Part shown: piece by piece, positions 37,523-49,825 of the stretch
Layout of the letters: each line of letters starts with the position of its first letter
Position numbering within the stretch: the first letter of the stretch is position 1
Assembly (NCBI GenBank): GCA_024763055.1
Contig: JANTGH010000005.1
Span: 1 to 54,332, forward strand
Direction: 5' to 3'
Length of the DNA stretch: 54,332 nt
Origin: Desulfobulbaceae bacterium
GTDB lineage: Bacteria > Desulfobacterota > Desulfobulbia > Desulfobulbales > Desulfobulbaceae
Notes under the pieces: model-generated
Told to the model about the DNA's origin: nothing
Seen by the model: only the letters and a program-made list of their open reading frames with translations
The model's database searches: none
Position numbers and translations under genes: made by a program

Positions 37523-39046
37523 ATGCAGATCAAAGCCGAAGAAATCAGTCAGATCATTAAGGATCAAATAGCTGGCTACGAAAGTGATGTAGACCTGAAG
37601 GAAACAGGAACAGTTCTCTCCGTTGGTGACGGTATTGCCCGTGTTTATGGCGTAGAGAATTGTCAGGCCATGGAGCTGCTTGAGTTTCCAGGCGGTATTA
37701 TGGGCCTTGCCCTCAACCTTGAGGAAGATAACGTCGGTGTCGCCGTTATGGGTGATGTGCGTTATATTAAAGAGGGTGATACGGTGAAACGAACTGGTCG
37801 TATCGCTGAGGTTCCGGTTGGTCCTCCTCTGGAAGGACGAGTCGTTGACGGTATCGGCCAGCCTATTGACGGCAAGGGGCCGATCGAAGGTGCTGAGAGC
37901 AGGAAGATGGAAGTTTTGGCTCCCGGTGTTATTGCCCGTAAAGGTGTTCATGAGCCCTGCTATACCGGTTATAAGGCCGTTGACGGCATGACTCCGGTTG
38001 GTCGTGGTCAGCGCGAATTGATTATTGGTGACCGCCAGATCGGTAAGACTGCACTCTGCGTTGACGCCATCATTGCCCAGAAAGAAACCGATGTCCATTG
38101 TATCTATGTGGCTACCGGTCAGAAAAAATCCACAGTAGCTCTGGTTGTTGAGGCCCTGCGTAAGCATGGCGCAATGGAATATACCACTGTTGTCGCGGCC
38201 TGTGCATCCGATCCTGCTCCAATGCAGTATGTATCAGCCATGGTTGGTTGCGCAATGGGTGAGTATTTTCGTGATAATGGTCAGCACGCACTGATCATCT
38301 ATGATGATCTTTCCAAACAGGCCGTGTCTTATCGTGAGCTTTCCCTGCTGCTCAGGCGTCCTCCGGGACGTGAGGCCTATCCCGGTGATATTTTCTTTAA
38401 CCATTCCCGTCTTCTTGAGCGGGCGGCCAAGGTAAGTGACGATCTCGGCGCTGGATCTCTAACCGCATTACCGATTATTGAAACTCAGGCCGGTGATGTA
38501 TCCGCCTTTATTCCTACAAACGTTATTTCAATCACCGATGGCCAGGTTTTTCTTGAGCCAAGCCTGTTTTTTGCCGGTGTTCGACCCGCCATCAACGTTG
38601 GTATTTCCGTATCTCGTGTTGGTGGCGCCGCCCAGGTTAAGGCGATGAAACAGGTTGCCGGTACCCTTCGACTTGATCTGGCTCAGTATCGAGAGCTCGC
38701 TGCTTTTGCTGGTTTCGGCTCTGATCTTGATGCCGCTACCCAGGCCCAGTTAACCCGTGGTGAGCGTCTTGTAGAAGCTCTCAAGCAGCCGCAGTATCAA
38801 CCCTTGAGCATGGAAAAACAGGTTACCATCCTGTTTGCCGGCACAAAGGGTTTTCTTGATGAATTTCCGGTGAATGTTATTGGAGAATATGAGCAGGAGC
38901 TGTATACCTACATTGAAAGCAATGAACCGTCTATTTTTTCCGATTTAAAAAATAAACAGGAAATCGACTCTGGTCTTGAAGAAAAAATGCGTAAAGCAAT
39001 TACCGCATTTGGTGAGACGTTTAAGGCCACAAAAGGGCTGAATTAA
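37523..39046 (+). CDS. atpA: ATP synthase subunit alpha
   Basis: [67 protein letters not shown]. Confidence 0.98.
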   Translation: MQIKAEEISQIIKDQIAGYESDVDLKETGTVLSVGDGIARVYGVENCQAMELLEFPGGIMGLALNLEEDNVGVAVMGDVRYIKEGDTVKRTGRIAEVPVGPPLEGRVVDGIGQPIDGKGPIEGAESRKMEVLAPGVIARKGVHEPCYTGYKAVDGMTPVGRGQRELIIGDRQIGKTALCVDAIIAQKETDVHCIYVATGQKKSTVALVVEALRKHGAMEYTTVVAACASDPAPMQYVSAMVGCAMGEYFRDNGQHALIIYDDLSKQAVSYRELSLLLRRPPGREAYPGDIFFNHSRLLERAAKVSDDLGAGSLTALPIIETQAGDVSAFIPTNVISITDGQVFLEPSLFFAGVRPAINVGISVSRVGGAAQVKAMKQVAGTLRLDLAQYRELAAFAGFGSDLDAATQAQLTRGERLVEALKQPQYQPLSMEKQVTILFAGTKGFLDEFPVNVIGEYEQELYTYIESNEPSIFSDLKNKQEIDSGLEEKMRKAITAFGETFKATKGLN

Positions 39047-39064
39047 GCATAGAGGAAGCAATCC

Positions 39065-39946
39065 ATGCCAGGATTAAAGGATGTCAAAGATAAAATAGAG
39101 GGTGTCACCAAGACCTCGCAGATCACCCAGGCAATGAATATGGTTGCCTCGGCCAAGTTGCGGGGTGCGCAGGAGAAGATGGAAGCCTTCCGACCCTATT
39201 CGGAAAAATTTTCCGAGACCATGGGTGACCTTTCCGGAGGAATGGATGGAAGTAACCTTCCCCTGATGGAAGTGCGTGAAGTCAAGTCGGTAGAGATTGT
39301 CGTCGTAACTTCAGATCGTGGGCTGTGTGGCAGTTTTAATGCTCACATCCTTTCCACTGCGCTTAATCTCATGCAACAATATGAGAGTGAAGGGAAAAAG
39401 GTTTCCTTTGTAACGGTCGGCAATAAAGCGCAGCAGGGTCTGAAGCGAACAGGGAAGATTCGAGCTTCGTTTAAGGATATCATGGGTACTTTTCAGATGT
39501 ATAACGCCCGTGAGATCTCCATGGGGATCAGTGAGAATTTCATCAACGGTGAAAGTGATCAGGTTGATCTTATTTACGGTAAATTCCATTCGGTAGCCGT
39601 TCAGAAACCTGAAGTTGAAGAGTTATTGCCCATTAAGCCTGTTGAAAGCGAAGAGGAAGTTGAAGAAAAGAAAAGCGAGGTGAGCGGCGCCTATATATAC
39701 GAGCCAGATCCGGAAGAGATCATGGAGGTATTACTGCCGTTGTATCTCAATGTTCAGGTATATCATGCCATGATTGAGGTTGGAGCCAGTGAGCATGCCG
39801 CCCGTATGACGGCGATGGACAATGCAACCAATGCCTGTAAAGATATGATAGCTGAACTTACTCAGCTTTATAATAAAGCTCGTCAGGCAGCCATTACCGG
39901 CGAGTTGATGGATATTGTCGGTGGTGCTGAGGCGCTGAAAGGCTAA
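39065..39946 (+). CDS. atpG: ATP synthase subunit gamma
   Basis: LKDVKDKIEGVTKTSQITQAMNMVASAKLRGAQ; VTSDRGLCGSFNAHI; ARMTAMDNATNACKDMI. Confidence 0.97.
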   Translation: MPGLKDVKDKIEGVTKTSQITQAMNMVASAKLRGAQEKMEAFRPYSEKFSETMGDLSGGMDGSNLPLMEVREVKSVEIVVVTSDRGLCGSFNAHILSTALNLMQQYESEGKKVSFVTVGNKAQQGLKRTGKIRASFKDIMGTFQMYNAREISMGISENFINGESDQVDLIYGKFHSVAVQKPEVEELLPIKPVESEEEVEEKKSEVSGAYIYEPDPEEIMEVLLPLYLNVQVYHAMIEVGASEHAARMTAMDNATNACKDMIAELTQLYNKARQAAITGELMDIVGGAEALKG

Positions 39947-39976
39947 CGAAACTACCTTGCGTATTTAATCTGATAG

Positions 39977-41413
<1,437 letters not shown>

Positions 41414-41447
41414 CGTAGAGAGCGTAAGCTGAACCGAGGTGTAAACG

Positions 41448-41864
41448 ATGGCACAGATTCATCTTGAAGTCGTCACTCCCAGCGGACCTGTAATCAGTGA
41501 TGATGTAGACATTGTCACTGCTCCCGGTGTCGGTGGTGAGTTTGGCGTCCTGGCAAATCATGCTCCTTTTTTGAGCACGATAAAAACAGGTACCTTGAAT
41601 TTCAAGAAAGACAATCAGACCAAGTATCTTATGGTCAGTGGTGGTTTTTCAGAGGTATCAAACAATAAAATTACCTTTCTTGTGGAAAGTGCGGAGTTCG
41701 GGCATGATATTGATGTCGATCGCGCCATGCGGGCCAGGGAACGGGCTGAAAGGCGTATTTCCCAGGCTGAGTCACAGACGGAGAAAATAAATCGTGTTCG
41801 GGCTGAGGCTGCGTTACAACGCTCACTTGCCAGAATACGGACGGCGGAACTTGCCAAGCAATAG
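41448..41864 (+). CDS. atpC: ATP synthase subunit epsilon
   Basis: [45 protein letters not shown]. Confidence 0.95.
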   Translation: MAQIHLEVVTPSGPVISDDVDIVTAPGVGGEFGVLANHAPFLSTIKTGTLNFKKDNQTKYLMVSGGFSEVSNNKITFLVESAEFGHDIDVDRAMRARERAERRISQAESQTEKINRVRAEAALQRSLARIRTAELAKQ

Positions 41865-41886
41865 ACATAATTCTTTACATTTTTTC

Positions 41887-41917
41887 AGGCCGTCCCGACA
41901 GGGACGGCCTTTTTTTT
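41887..41917 (+). terminator. Rho-independent terminator of the atp operon
   Basis: AGGCCGTCCC-gaca-GGGACGGCCT followed by T8. Confidence 0.92.
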
Positions 41918-42005
41918 CATATCTGCATTACCCTTGTCCCGGAAGCTGGAATTTTTTTCAGTTCCTTCTCCTGCCGCATTTCCAGCCTTTCAATTTGGAG
42001 GAATT

Positions 42006-43424
42006 ATGAAGCCCAAAGAACGTATGGCAATACCCCGTCACTATCCCAAGGAACTCCCCCCTGAAGAACGCATTACAAATTTCAAGGAAGTTACGTTCGG
42101 CTTTGATGAGGAAACGGCAATCCTTGAAGCAAATCGCTGCCTTCAATGTAAAAAACCTTTTTGTATACAAGGATGTCCAATTCATAATGATATTCCGGGA
42201 TTTATAGCACTACTCAGGGAGAAGAAATTTGAGGAAGCCTATTGGAAGGTCAGGGAAACCAGCACCATGCCTTCAGTATGCTCTCGTGTTTGTCCCCATG
42301 AATTTCAGTGTGAAGGTGCATGTGTACGAGGCAAGAAGGGTGAACCCGTTTCTATCGGCATGCTGGAAAGGTATTTAACTGATTGGATGGTTGCCAACGG
42401 CAAAAATATGTACAAAGAGTGCGCCCGGGCCAATGGTAAAAAAGTGGCGATTATCGGCTCCGGACCGGCAGGGATGACGGTTGCCCACCTTCTTTCTCAT
42501 CAGGGATACAGTTGCACTATTTTTGAGGCTCTTCCAATTTTTGGAGGAATGTTGTCCGTCGGTATTCCCCATTATCGACTTCCCCGTGATATTATCGGCG
42601 CGGAGCTCTACGCGCTTAAACACTGTGGGGTTGATATAGTGTATGGGACGACTATTGGACGTGATAAAATACTCGCAGAGCTTAAGAAAGAAGGATTTGA
42701 AACAGCTTTCCTTGGTATTGGCGCTCATGAAAGCCGGAAGCTTGGCATTGAAGGAGAAGAGGACACTCAAGGGGTTCTCCATGGTGTTGATTATCTTCGC
42801 CGGGTCCTGAGTGGCGAGGACGTAACTATCGGTAACAGGGTCGTGGTCGTTGGTGGTGGCAATGTTGCCATAGATGTGGCACGGGTCGCACTCCGCCGAG
42901 GTTCCAAAGATGTTTTTATTCTTTATCGCCGCACCAAAGAAGAAATGCCCGCTTCAAGCGTGGAAATTCATCATCTTGAAGAAGAGGGCGTTCGTATAGA
43001 GATGCTTGCAGCTCCAGTGAAGATCCACCAACAGGATGGCAAGATGACCGGAGTAGAATGCGTTCGCATGGAACTTGGCGAACCCGATGACTCCGGGCGT
43101 CGGAGGCCGGTGGTTAAGGAAGGGTCGAATTTTATTATTGAAGCGGATTCCATCATCCCTGCCATCAGCCAAAAGGTAAACCATACGGCTGATAAAGGAC
43201 TGCAGATGAAAATTGAATCATGGGGAACTTATCGTGTTAATCCCAAGACATTGCAGACCAGTATTGAATGGATTTTTGCCGGTGGCGATGATGTTCTTGG
43301 GCCCCAGACAGTAGCTAAAGCCATCTATCAGGGCAAGGTGGCTGCAGAGTCCATGCACAGATATATGCAGGGACAGGACTTATTCGAAGGACGGGACCTT
43401 ACCTGCTATATGGTTGACTGGTAG
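42006..43424 (+). CDS. NAD(P)H-dependent glutamate synthase small-subunit-like oxidoreductase (GltD/NfnB type)
   Basis: CLQCKKPFCIQGCPIHNDIPGF; CSRVCPHEFQCEGACVRG; IIGSGPAGMTVAHLLSHQGY; VVVVGGGNVAIDVARVALRRG. RBS TTGGAGGAATT before ATG 42006; the track starts at 41934. Confidence 0.88.
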   Translation: MKPKERMAIPRHYPKELPPEERITNFKEVTFGFDEETAILEANRCLQCKKPFCIQGCPIHNDIPGFIALLREKKFEEAYWKVRETSTMPSVCSRVCPHEFQCEGACVRGKKGEPVSIGMLERYLTDWMVANGKNMYKECARANGKKVAIIGSGPAGMTVAHLLSHQGYSCTIFEALPIFGGMLSVGIPHYRLPRDIIGAELYALKHCGVDIVYGTTIGRDKILAELKKEGFETAFLGIGAHESRKLGIEGEEDTQGVLHGVDYLRRVLSGEDVTIGNRVVVVGGGNVAIDVARVALRRGSKDVFILYRRTKEEMPASSVEIHHLEEEGVRIEMLAAPVKIHQQDGKMTGVECVRMELGEPDDSGRRRPVVKEGSNFIIEADSIIPAISQKVNHTADKGLQMKIESWGTYRVNPKTLQTSIEWIFAGGDDVLGPQTVAKAIYQGKVAAESMHRYMQGQDLFEGRDLTCYMVDW

Positions 43425-43613
43425 GAAAGTTTCATCTTCAGATAGAGCGATAGTTTATACCGGTATCGTATGTCGTCCCATGGCCACAATGGTAATCTCA
43501 TATTTTCCAAGTAATCTGCTGCAAGACTTGAAAACACCATGCCTGCTTTGTTGCAGCTCCAAAAAGAATCCTTGATATACTTGATGGACTCGTAAAAAGT
43601 GCCAAGGCAGTTC

Positions 43614-43744
43614 AAGTCTTCAAATCCGTCATCCCCGAGGTAGTAGTCGGGGATCCATAACGTGGCGAAACAACTGGATTCCCGCCCAACAGACCACGGG
43701 AATGTCGAGATTAGCAGAATGCAGGATTACGGATTTGAAGACTT
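43614..43744. repeat. MITE/REP-like palindromic element (131 bp)
   Basis: Terminal inverted repeats AAGTCTTCAAATCCGT (43614-43629) / ACGGATTTGAAGACTT (43729-43744), with internal palindromes ATCCCCGA/TCGGGGAT (43631-43654) and ATTCCCG/CGGGAAT (43678-43703). Confidence 0.75.
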
Positions 43745-43875
43745 TTTAAGACTATGTCATACTTCAGTATATCTTCGATTTTTTTAGAGCTTTTCCTCGA
43801 AGGTCTCACTTCGTTCACTACCTGCATTCACTGCCTTTTTCGGTTTTTGGCGACGATTTTTGTAAAATATGCGGG

Positions 43876-45735
43876 TTAGAGCTGTGCCGCTGCCGTGGAA
43901 TGGTGGCTGATGTAAGCGGCCACCCCTGCAGCAATTTGATCGGCAATGTCCTCAAGATAGTCATCATCTTGAAGAAGTCTTGCCTCTTTTTGATTGGTAA
44001 TAAAAGAAATTTCCGCCAAAATAGCAGGCATTTGTGCACCGATCAGGACATAAAAAGGAGCCTGTTTAACCCCATGATCCTTCACGGAATACTTGTCCTG
44101 TCTCAGGCCCGATACCAGATTGTTTTGAACAAATTGGGCCAATCTGGAGGATTCTAGGATTTTTGAATTTTGCATCAGGTCGGTGAGGATATCCTGCATG
44201 TCACTGATGTTGTGCGTTGAAGTGGCATTTTCCCGGGCCGCCACCCGCATGGCTTCGGCATTCGTTGCCAGGTTCAGGTAAAAGGTTTCTATGCCCCGTA
44301 TTGATTTGTCCGGATGGGCATTAACGTGAACGGAAACAAAGAGGTCCGCACCCGCTGTATTGGCGATTGCCGTGCGTTCCTCGAGCGGCAGAAATGTATC
44401 TGAGTTCCTTGTGAGTGTCACTTCATAATTATATTTTTTTCCCAGGATCGTTTTTATCTTTTTTGCGACCTTCAGCACAATATTTTTTTCTTTTAATCCA
44501 AAGGCCATGGCACCGGGATCTTTGCCGCCATGACCGGGATCAATGATAATTTTTCGTATGCCGAGACCTAACTGCTGAGCCAGAGAAAGACGCGGCACCG
44601 TGGTGTCCTTTTTTCGATCGTGTTTTTTATGCGTTTGTCGAGGTTTCCATTTTTTTATGTCAGCAAGAGTAACAAAGATATTTGTCGATTTATTCTCCCT
44701 GACCTCAGGTGTTTTTTTAGATTTTTCAGCAGGTGAAGATGGTTGTGCAGCTCTTTTCGGTTTGTTCTTTTTAATACCATGGACATCGACAACGACCCTG
44801 AAAGGATCGTTCAGGTTAAAAATTTTGTAATCCGAAATTGATTCAATATCGAGAACTACCCGTACCGTATCGCCATCGAATTGACCGGTACGTACTCGCC
44901 GCAGAAGTCCATCTTCAATGGGAAGAGGTACTCGAAATTTGGATGGAATGTAACTTTGACTGAAGTCAATATACAACCGTCTTGGCTGGTCCCCGTCTTT
45001 TTCTAAAAGACGGGTTGAATACTGGACTGCTGTTGAGGCTTGAACAACTACCCGGGTATAATCATCTGAAGACCAATATTTGACAGGGAGAATTTTGGCT
45101 GTCTGCTGGCGGGAATCTTTGTTTGCGGGATTCGGCAGGGAAATTTTTCCGGATTTGTCAATCTCTCTGAGGTGAGCGAGCGCTTGATTGTATTTATCAC
45201 CTTTTGTATAGCTCTTGACTATTTTCCTATAGATCTTTGCCGCTTTTTTCAGGTCGTTTTTTCTATTCTTATAGAGTTCAGCAGCTGCGAACAGCGCATC
45301 GTCGGCAAGTTTGTTGTCTGGAAAAAAAGATGAAACTTTGAGAAAATAGTTGAGAGACTCCTCAAGATCGATGGGAAGATGAAAGCGTTGATACATCCGT
45401 CGGTACATCCTGGCAATCATATAAAGACATGAGGGTGCAAGCATACCTTTGGTGTCCGTCAGGTAAATACGGCGAAAGTTACGTACCCCTGATAACCAGT
45501 TTTTGCGTTCACCGCCGGCAAGAGCATCATGTTCCAGTGTATAGGCATATTTTTTTGCTGTTTTATACAGGTCGTTTTTATCAGCCCTCAGGATGAGGGC
45601 GCCCTGCGGATTATCTCCAGCGAACAAGGGGTGAAGAAAAGGAGGGGCGATCAGGCAGGCTCCAAGGGATAGGAGAATAAGCAGGCGGACGATAATGCAG
45701 CGAATGTCCATCAGGCGGGAAGAGATGAGCATCAT
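43876..45735 (-). CDS. N-acetylmuramoyl-L-alanine amidase with AMIN domain (AmiC-like)
   Basis: KIIIDPGHGGKDPGAMAFGLKEKNIVLKVAKKI; ADLFVSVHVNAHPD; PAILAEISFITN; central AMIN-like IDFSQSYIPSKFRVPLPIEDGLLRRVRTGQFDGDTVRVVLDIE. Confidence 0.92.
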   Translation of the reverse strand: MMLISSRLMDIRCIIVRLLILLSLGACLIAPPFLHPLFAGDNPQGALILRADKNDLYKTAKKYAYTLEHDALAGGERKNWLSGVRNFRRIYLTDTKGMLAPSCLYMIARMYRRMYQRFHLPIDLEESLNYFLKVSSFFPDNKLADDALFAAAELYKNRKNDLKKAAKIYRKIVKSYTKGDKYNQALAHLREIDKSGKISLPNPANKDSRQQTAKILPVKYWSSDDYTRVVVQASTAVQYSTRLLEKDGDQPRRLYIDFSQSYIPSKFRVPLPIEDGLLRRVRTGQFDGDTVRVVLDIESISDYKIFNLNDPFRVVVDVHGIKKNKPKRAAQPSSPAEKSKKTPEVRENKSTNIFVTLADIKKWKPRQTHKKHDRKKDTTVPRLSLAQQLGLGIRKIIIDPGHGGKDPGAMAFGLKEKNIVLKVAKKIKTILGKKYNYEVTLTRNSDTFLPLEERTAIANTAGADLFVSVHVNAHPDKSIRGIETFYLNLATNAEAMRVAARENATSTHNISDMQDILTDLMQNSKILESSRLAQFVQNNLVSGLRQDKYSVKDHGVKQAPFYVLIGAQMPAILAEISFITNQKEARLLQDDDYLEDIADQIAAGVAAYISHHSTAAAQL

Positions 45736-45887
45736 GTTGTCACTGGCGCCTGTTAGAGCTGGAGTTTTTCAAAATGTATTCCAAGCATTGAGAGTTTCTG
45801 CAGATAGGTGCCATTATAGTATCCTTGCTTAACTATACCGTATTGACTAAGAGAGGTAAAATAAATTGTCCTGCAAGGGGTTCGGAT

Positions 45888-48539
45888 TTACTCCATCAGG
45901 CGTTTTTTTACCTCACAGAGGATGTGCAGCGCTTCAAGCGGTGTGGTGTTATCGGGGTCGACTGCGGCCAGCAGGTTTTTAAGAGTGTCTTCCCCGGATT
46001 GGAAGAGAGAGAGTTGGCATGGTTGATGTTGCGCGCCTTCATTCGGCTCAGACATTCCCCGGCGGGTAAATTCGCCCTTTTCAATATTGCGTAGAATTTT
46101 ATGCGCTCGTTGGACTACATGCTCCGGAACACCGGCAAGAGCAGCTACCTGGATGCCGTAACTGCGATTTGTCGCCCCTTTGACAAGTTTATGCAGAAAA
46201 ATAATGGAATCCTGCCATTCCCTGACCGCAATGGAATAGTTTTCAATGCGTTTGTGGGTTGCGGCCAGTTCAGTCAACTCGTGGTAATGGGTGGCAAAGA
46301 GCGTTTTGATTCCGCGATTGTTTTTTTCGGCAAGCTCTTCCGCCACGGCCCAGGCAATGGAGAGACCGTCATAGGTGGAAGTGCCCCGTCCGATTTCATC
46401 TAAGATGACCAGGCTGTTTTCGGTTGCGTTATTGAGGATGTTGGCGGTCTCGTTCATTTCCACCATGAAGGTCGATTGCCCGCGTCGCAGATCATCCATG
46501 GCTCCGACCCGGGTAAAAATACGGTCGACAAGGCAGATGTCCGCTCTGTCCGCCGGGACGAAGCTGCCGATATGCGCCATGAGAACGATGAGGGCGGTCT
46601 GGCGAAGCACGGTGGATTTTCCGGCCATGTTCGGGCCGGTAATAATAAGCAACTCTTCCCTTTCCTGATCAAGGTGGACATCATTGGGAACAAATGTACC
46701 GGCCGGCAGTGAACGCTCAATCACAGGATGTCTTCCCTCTTCAATGGTGATCTGCTGGTCGTCATTGATTGTCGGGCGGGTGTAGTGATATTTTTTTGCC
46801 GCCTGAGCCAGAGCGATAAGAAAATCAATATGGGCTATTTTTGCGGCGGTCTGCAGAAGCCGCTCGGATTGAGAGCCGATTTTATTGCGGATCTCTATAA
46901 ATAATCCATATTCCAGCTCAAGACGTTTTTCCTGGGCGGAAGAGATCTTGTTTTCCAGCTCCTTAAGTTCCGGCGTTATAAAACGTTCGGCATTGACCAG
47001 GGTCTGTTTGCGGATATAGTCATCGGGAAGTGTGGCGGCCCGGGCGCGGCTGACCTCAAAAAAATAGCCGAACACTTTGTTGTAGCCGACTTTTAGTTTA
47101 GGATTGTTGCTGCGCTCCCGTTCCTTGGCCTCAAGATTTAATATCAGCTGTTTGCCGTCACGAAGCAGGGTGATCAGTTCATCAAGTTCGGCATGAAAGC
47201 CCTCTTTAATCAGATTGCCCTCACGCAGGGAAATCGGTGCGTCATCACGGATGGCCCGGCCAATCAGGTCGCATAGGTCGGTAAGCGGATCAAGCGCGTG
47301 GCCAAGGGATTGTAAAAGGCCTGGCGGTGAGTTCGGAAGAAGCTCTTTTAATTCCGGCAACCGGGTCAGGGAAATTCCCAGACTCTTCATGTCGCGGGCG
47401 TTGCCCTGGCCAAGAACCAGGCGACTGCAAAGCCGCTCAATATCATAAATTTCCGTCAGGATCAGGCGTATATTTTCCAGCAGGGATGTATCGGCGAGCA
47501 GGTTTTCAACGCCGGCTAACCGTTGGGTGATCGTGTCCTTGTCCTGCAGGGGAAAAAGTATCTGTTGCCTGAGAAATCGCGCGCCCATGGGGGTGCTGGT
47601 CAGGTCAAGAACCCAGAGCAGAGAACCCTCGCGCCTGCCGCCGATGATTGTTTCAGTGAGTTCAAGGTTTCGGCGGGAAGACTCGTCAATAACGAGGTAT
47701 CCGCTTTGCGCAAGCGGGCTGATTTTTTTGATATAGGAGAGATCCGTTTTCTGGGTTTCCTGAATATAGGCAAGCAGGGCGCCACCGGCCCTGATTCCGG
47801 TATGCAGATGGTCACAGCCAAAGCCTGCCAGCCCGGTGGTGCCAAAATGTTCGGTCAGGGTGGTGACAGCTGTTTCCCTGTCGAAGTGCATAACCCCTCT
47901 TATGGTGAGACAGAGGCTGTCGAGGAGAGTTTTAAGGCTTTCGGTTAATGGGGACAGGAGTTTCTGGTCGTTTTCAGCCACAAGAATTTCAGCGGGCCGC
48001 ATACGGGTGAGATCATCAAGAGCTCCCTCAAAATTCTCTATCCTGCCGGTGCACTGATTGATGAGAAAATCGCCGGTGGAGACATCAAGAAAGGCAAGGC
48101 CAATGGTCAGCTGTTTTTTCGAACGCCTGTCAACGCAGAGGGCGGCCACGTAGGTATTGCTTTTCTCATCTAATATCTGATCATCCGTAGTTACGCCGGG
48201 GGTCACCACCCGGACAACCTCTCTGCGGACAATTCCTTTGGCCTCTTTGGGGTCTTCCACCTGTTCACAAATGGCCACCCGGTAGCCGGCCTTGATCATC
48301 TTGCCGAGATAGCCGGACACGGCATGGAACGGTACCCCGCACATGGGGATTCTGTTGTCGGCATCCTTGGCCGAGCGTGAGGTGAGTGTGATGCCAAGCA
48401 CCTTCGAGGCGGTGACGGCATCATCGAGGAACATCTCGTAAAAATCACCCATCCGGTAAAAGAGGATCGCATCTCTGTGCTGCTCCTTGATCTCCATGTA
48501 CTGGCGGAGCATGGGGGTCATTTTTACCGGTTTACTCAT
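45888..48539 (-). CDS. mutS: DNA mismatch repair protein MutS
   Basis: TPMLRQYMEIKEQHRDAILFYRMGDFYEMF; ITGPNMAGKSTVLRQTALIVLMAHIGSFVPA; DEIGRGTSTYDGLSIAWAVAE. Confidence 0.98.
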   Translation of the reverse strand: MSKPVKMTPMLRQYMEIKEQHRDAILFYRMGDFYEMFLDDAVTASKVLGITLTSRSAKDADNRIPMCGVPFHAVSGYLGKMIKAGYRVAICEQVEDPKEAKGIVRREVVRVVTPGVTTDDQILDEKSNTYVAALCVDRRSKKQLTIGLAFLDVSTGDFLINQCTGRIENFEGALDDLTRMRPAEILVAENDQKLLSPLTESLKTLLDSLCLTIRGVMHFDRETAVTTLTEHFGTTGLAGFGCDHLHTGIRAGGALLAYIQETQKTDLSYIKKISPLAQSGYLVIDESSRRNLELTETIIGGRREGSLLWVLDLTSTPMGARFLRQQILFPLQDKDTITQRLAGVENLLADTSLLENIRLILTEIYDIERLCSRLVLGQGNARDMKSLGISLTRLPELKELLPNSPPGLLQSLGHALDPLTDLCDLIGRAIRDDAPISLREGNLIKEGFHAELDELITLLRDGKQLILNLEAKERERSNNPKLKVGYNKVFGYFFEVSRARAATLPDDYIRKQTLVNAERFITPELKELENKISSAQEKRLELEYGLFIEIRNKIGSQSERLLQTAAKIAHIDFLIALAQAAKKYHYTRPTINDDQQITIEEGRHPVIERSLPAGTFVPNDVHLDQEREELLIITGPNMAGKSTVLRQTALIVLMAHIGSFVPADRADICLVDRIFTRVGAMDDLRRGQSTFMVEMNETANILNNATENSLVILDEIGRGTSTYDGLSIAWAVAEELAEKNNRGIKTLFATHYHELTELAATHKRIENYSIAVREWQDSIIFLHKLVKGATNRSYGIQVAALAGVPEHVVQRAHKILRNIEKGEFTRRGMSEPNEGAQHQPCQLSLFQSGEDTLKNLLAAVDPDNTTPLEALHILCEVKKRLME

Positions 48540-49044
48540 GGGACGCTCTCTTTTTCAGGAGCCTGCGAAAATCCGGGGCCAGCAGGTCAAAGGTTTGTTC
48601 GATATGTTGAGGAATGGTGCGTATTTCCGCGCAGACCGTCATGAAGTTATGATCATCCTGCCAGCGGGGCACAATATGAAAGTGAAGGTGGTCGGCGATG
48701 CCGGCTCCGGCAATACTGCCCAGATTAAGACCGATATTGAAGCCGTCGGGATGAAGCCGACTGCGCAAAATTGTTGCGCAGTCGGCAAGCATGGCCATGA
48801 GGGCGCTGTGTTCATGCCCCTCAAGCTCCGTAATGTCGGCGAGGTGGCGTCTTGGGGCTAACAACAGATGGCCGTTGGCATAAGGAAAGCGGTTGAGCAG
48901 GACCAAAAGCCATGAATCACGGTAGAGGAGCAGGTGTTTTTTTTCCTGGGGCCTCATTCCGGGTGGTTCAAACAGACAGCCTTCGGGTTTCCCGGCCTCG
49001 CCCAGAACATGTTCCATTCGCCATGGAGTCCAGAGTGTATTCAT
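48532..49044 (-). CDS. HIT-family protein (histidine triad hydrolase)
   Basis: MNTLWTPWRMEHVLGEAGKPEGCLFE; GHLLLAPRRHLADITEL; IADHLHFHIVPRW (HxHxH). True start 49044; the 49356 extension is spurious. Confidence 0.9.
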   Translation of the reverse strand: MNTLWTPWRMEHVLGEAGKPEGCLFEPPGMRPQEKKHLLLYRDSWLLVLLNRFPYANGHLLLAPRRHLADITELEGHEHSALMAMLADCATILRSRLHPDGFNIGLNLGSIAGAGIADHLHFHIVPRWQDDHNFMTVCAEIRTIPQHIEQTFDLLAPDFRRLLKKRASHE

Positions 49045-49538
49045 GGCAGTTGTGGAACCTGAAAGATTTTCCCTGTAAGTGTTGTTCCTGCCTCTATGAC
49101 TGCATAGGTGCCGGCTGCTCCCCACCGGCCGGCGGCCTGGAAACTGCCGGGGTTTATAATCAGTACCTGACCCTTCTGGCGGCAGACGGGCCGGTGCGTA
49201 TGTCCATAAATCATGCAGTCGACACCGGGAAAGAGATCCCACAGGCCTGCTTCGATATCGTAGCCAAGTCCGGCGCCATGGGTCAGGCCGATGGTAAATT
49301 TTCCCAGGTTGAACGTTGTTTCCCGGGGCAGCGTTTGCCGGGCTGCACCTCGACACATGTTGCCGCAGACGGCATGGACGGTTTTGTCGGCAAAGGCATC
49401 AAGGATGCTGATATCGATCAGGTCTCCGGCGTGAATGATTACTTCGCATTCGGAAAAACAATGGTCGACCAGCCGTCGAAACAGGTGATCGGGAGTTGTT
49501 ATATGGGTATCGGAAAGAACGCCTGCTTTAATGGTCAT
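49041..49538 (-). CDS. YfcE/MJ0936-type metallophosphoesterase
   Basis: IKAGVLSDTHITTP; EVIIHAGDLIDISIL; HAVCGNMCRG; FTIGLTHGAG; DCMIYGHTHRP. Start likely ATG 49538. Confidence 0.88.
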   Translation of the reverse strand: MTIKAGVLSDTHITTPDHLFRRLVDHCFSECEVIIHAGDLIDISILDAFADKTVHAVCGNMCRGAARQTLPRETTFNLGKFTIGLTHGAGLGYDIEAGLWDLFPGVDCMIYGHTHRPVCRQKGQVLIINPGSFQAAGRWGAAGTYAVIEAGTTLTGKIFQVPQLP

Positions 49539-49825
49539 GATTTTAAGGCAAATATTTGATTCTTTGGCCGGTATTCTAAAAGAGTTGGCCCTGGAAAACA
49601 AGTAAAGAGCGGGCCAGGGGTAAATTTCCGGCAAAGTCGAGGAAGCTGTTGCAAAAAGTAAAGAGATTGCGTAAAATTTTATCTTTTTTAGGGGTACTTT
49701 TATAACTTACTACGAATTTCTCAAATGTTCAGTTGATATCCCGCAGTTTGCTGCCGGGTGGTTTATTCGAGAAAATTCAATGGAAAAATATCCGATCTCC
49801 ACTCAGCTCGCATTAAGGTGAATTT

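Noticed and set aside
49045-49356. N-terminal extension of the HIT protein ORF (48532-49356)
   Set aside because: Overlaps the metallophosphoesterase frame. The conserved HIT start MNTLWTPWRMEHV lies at 49044 with a 4-bp overlap typical of operons.
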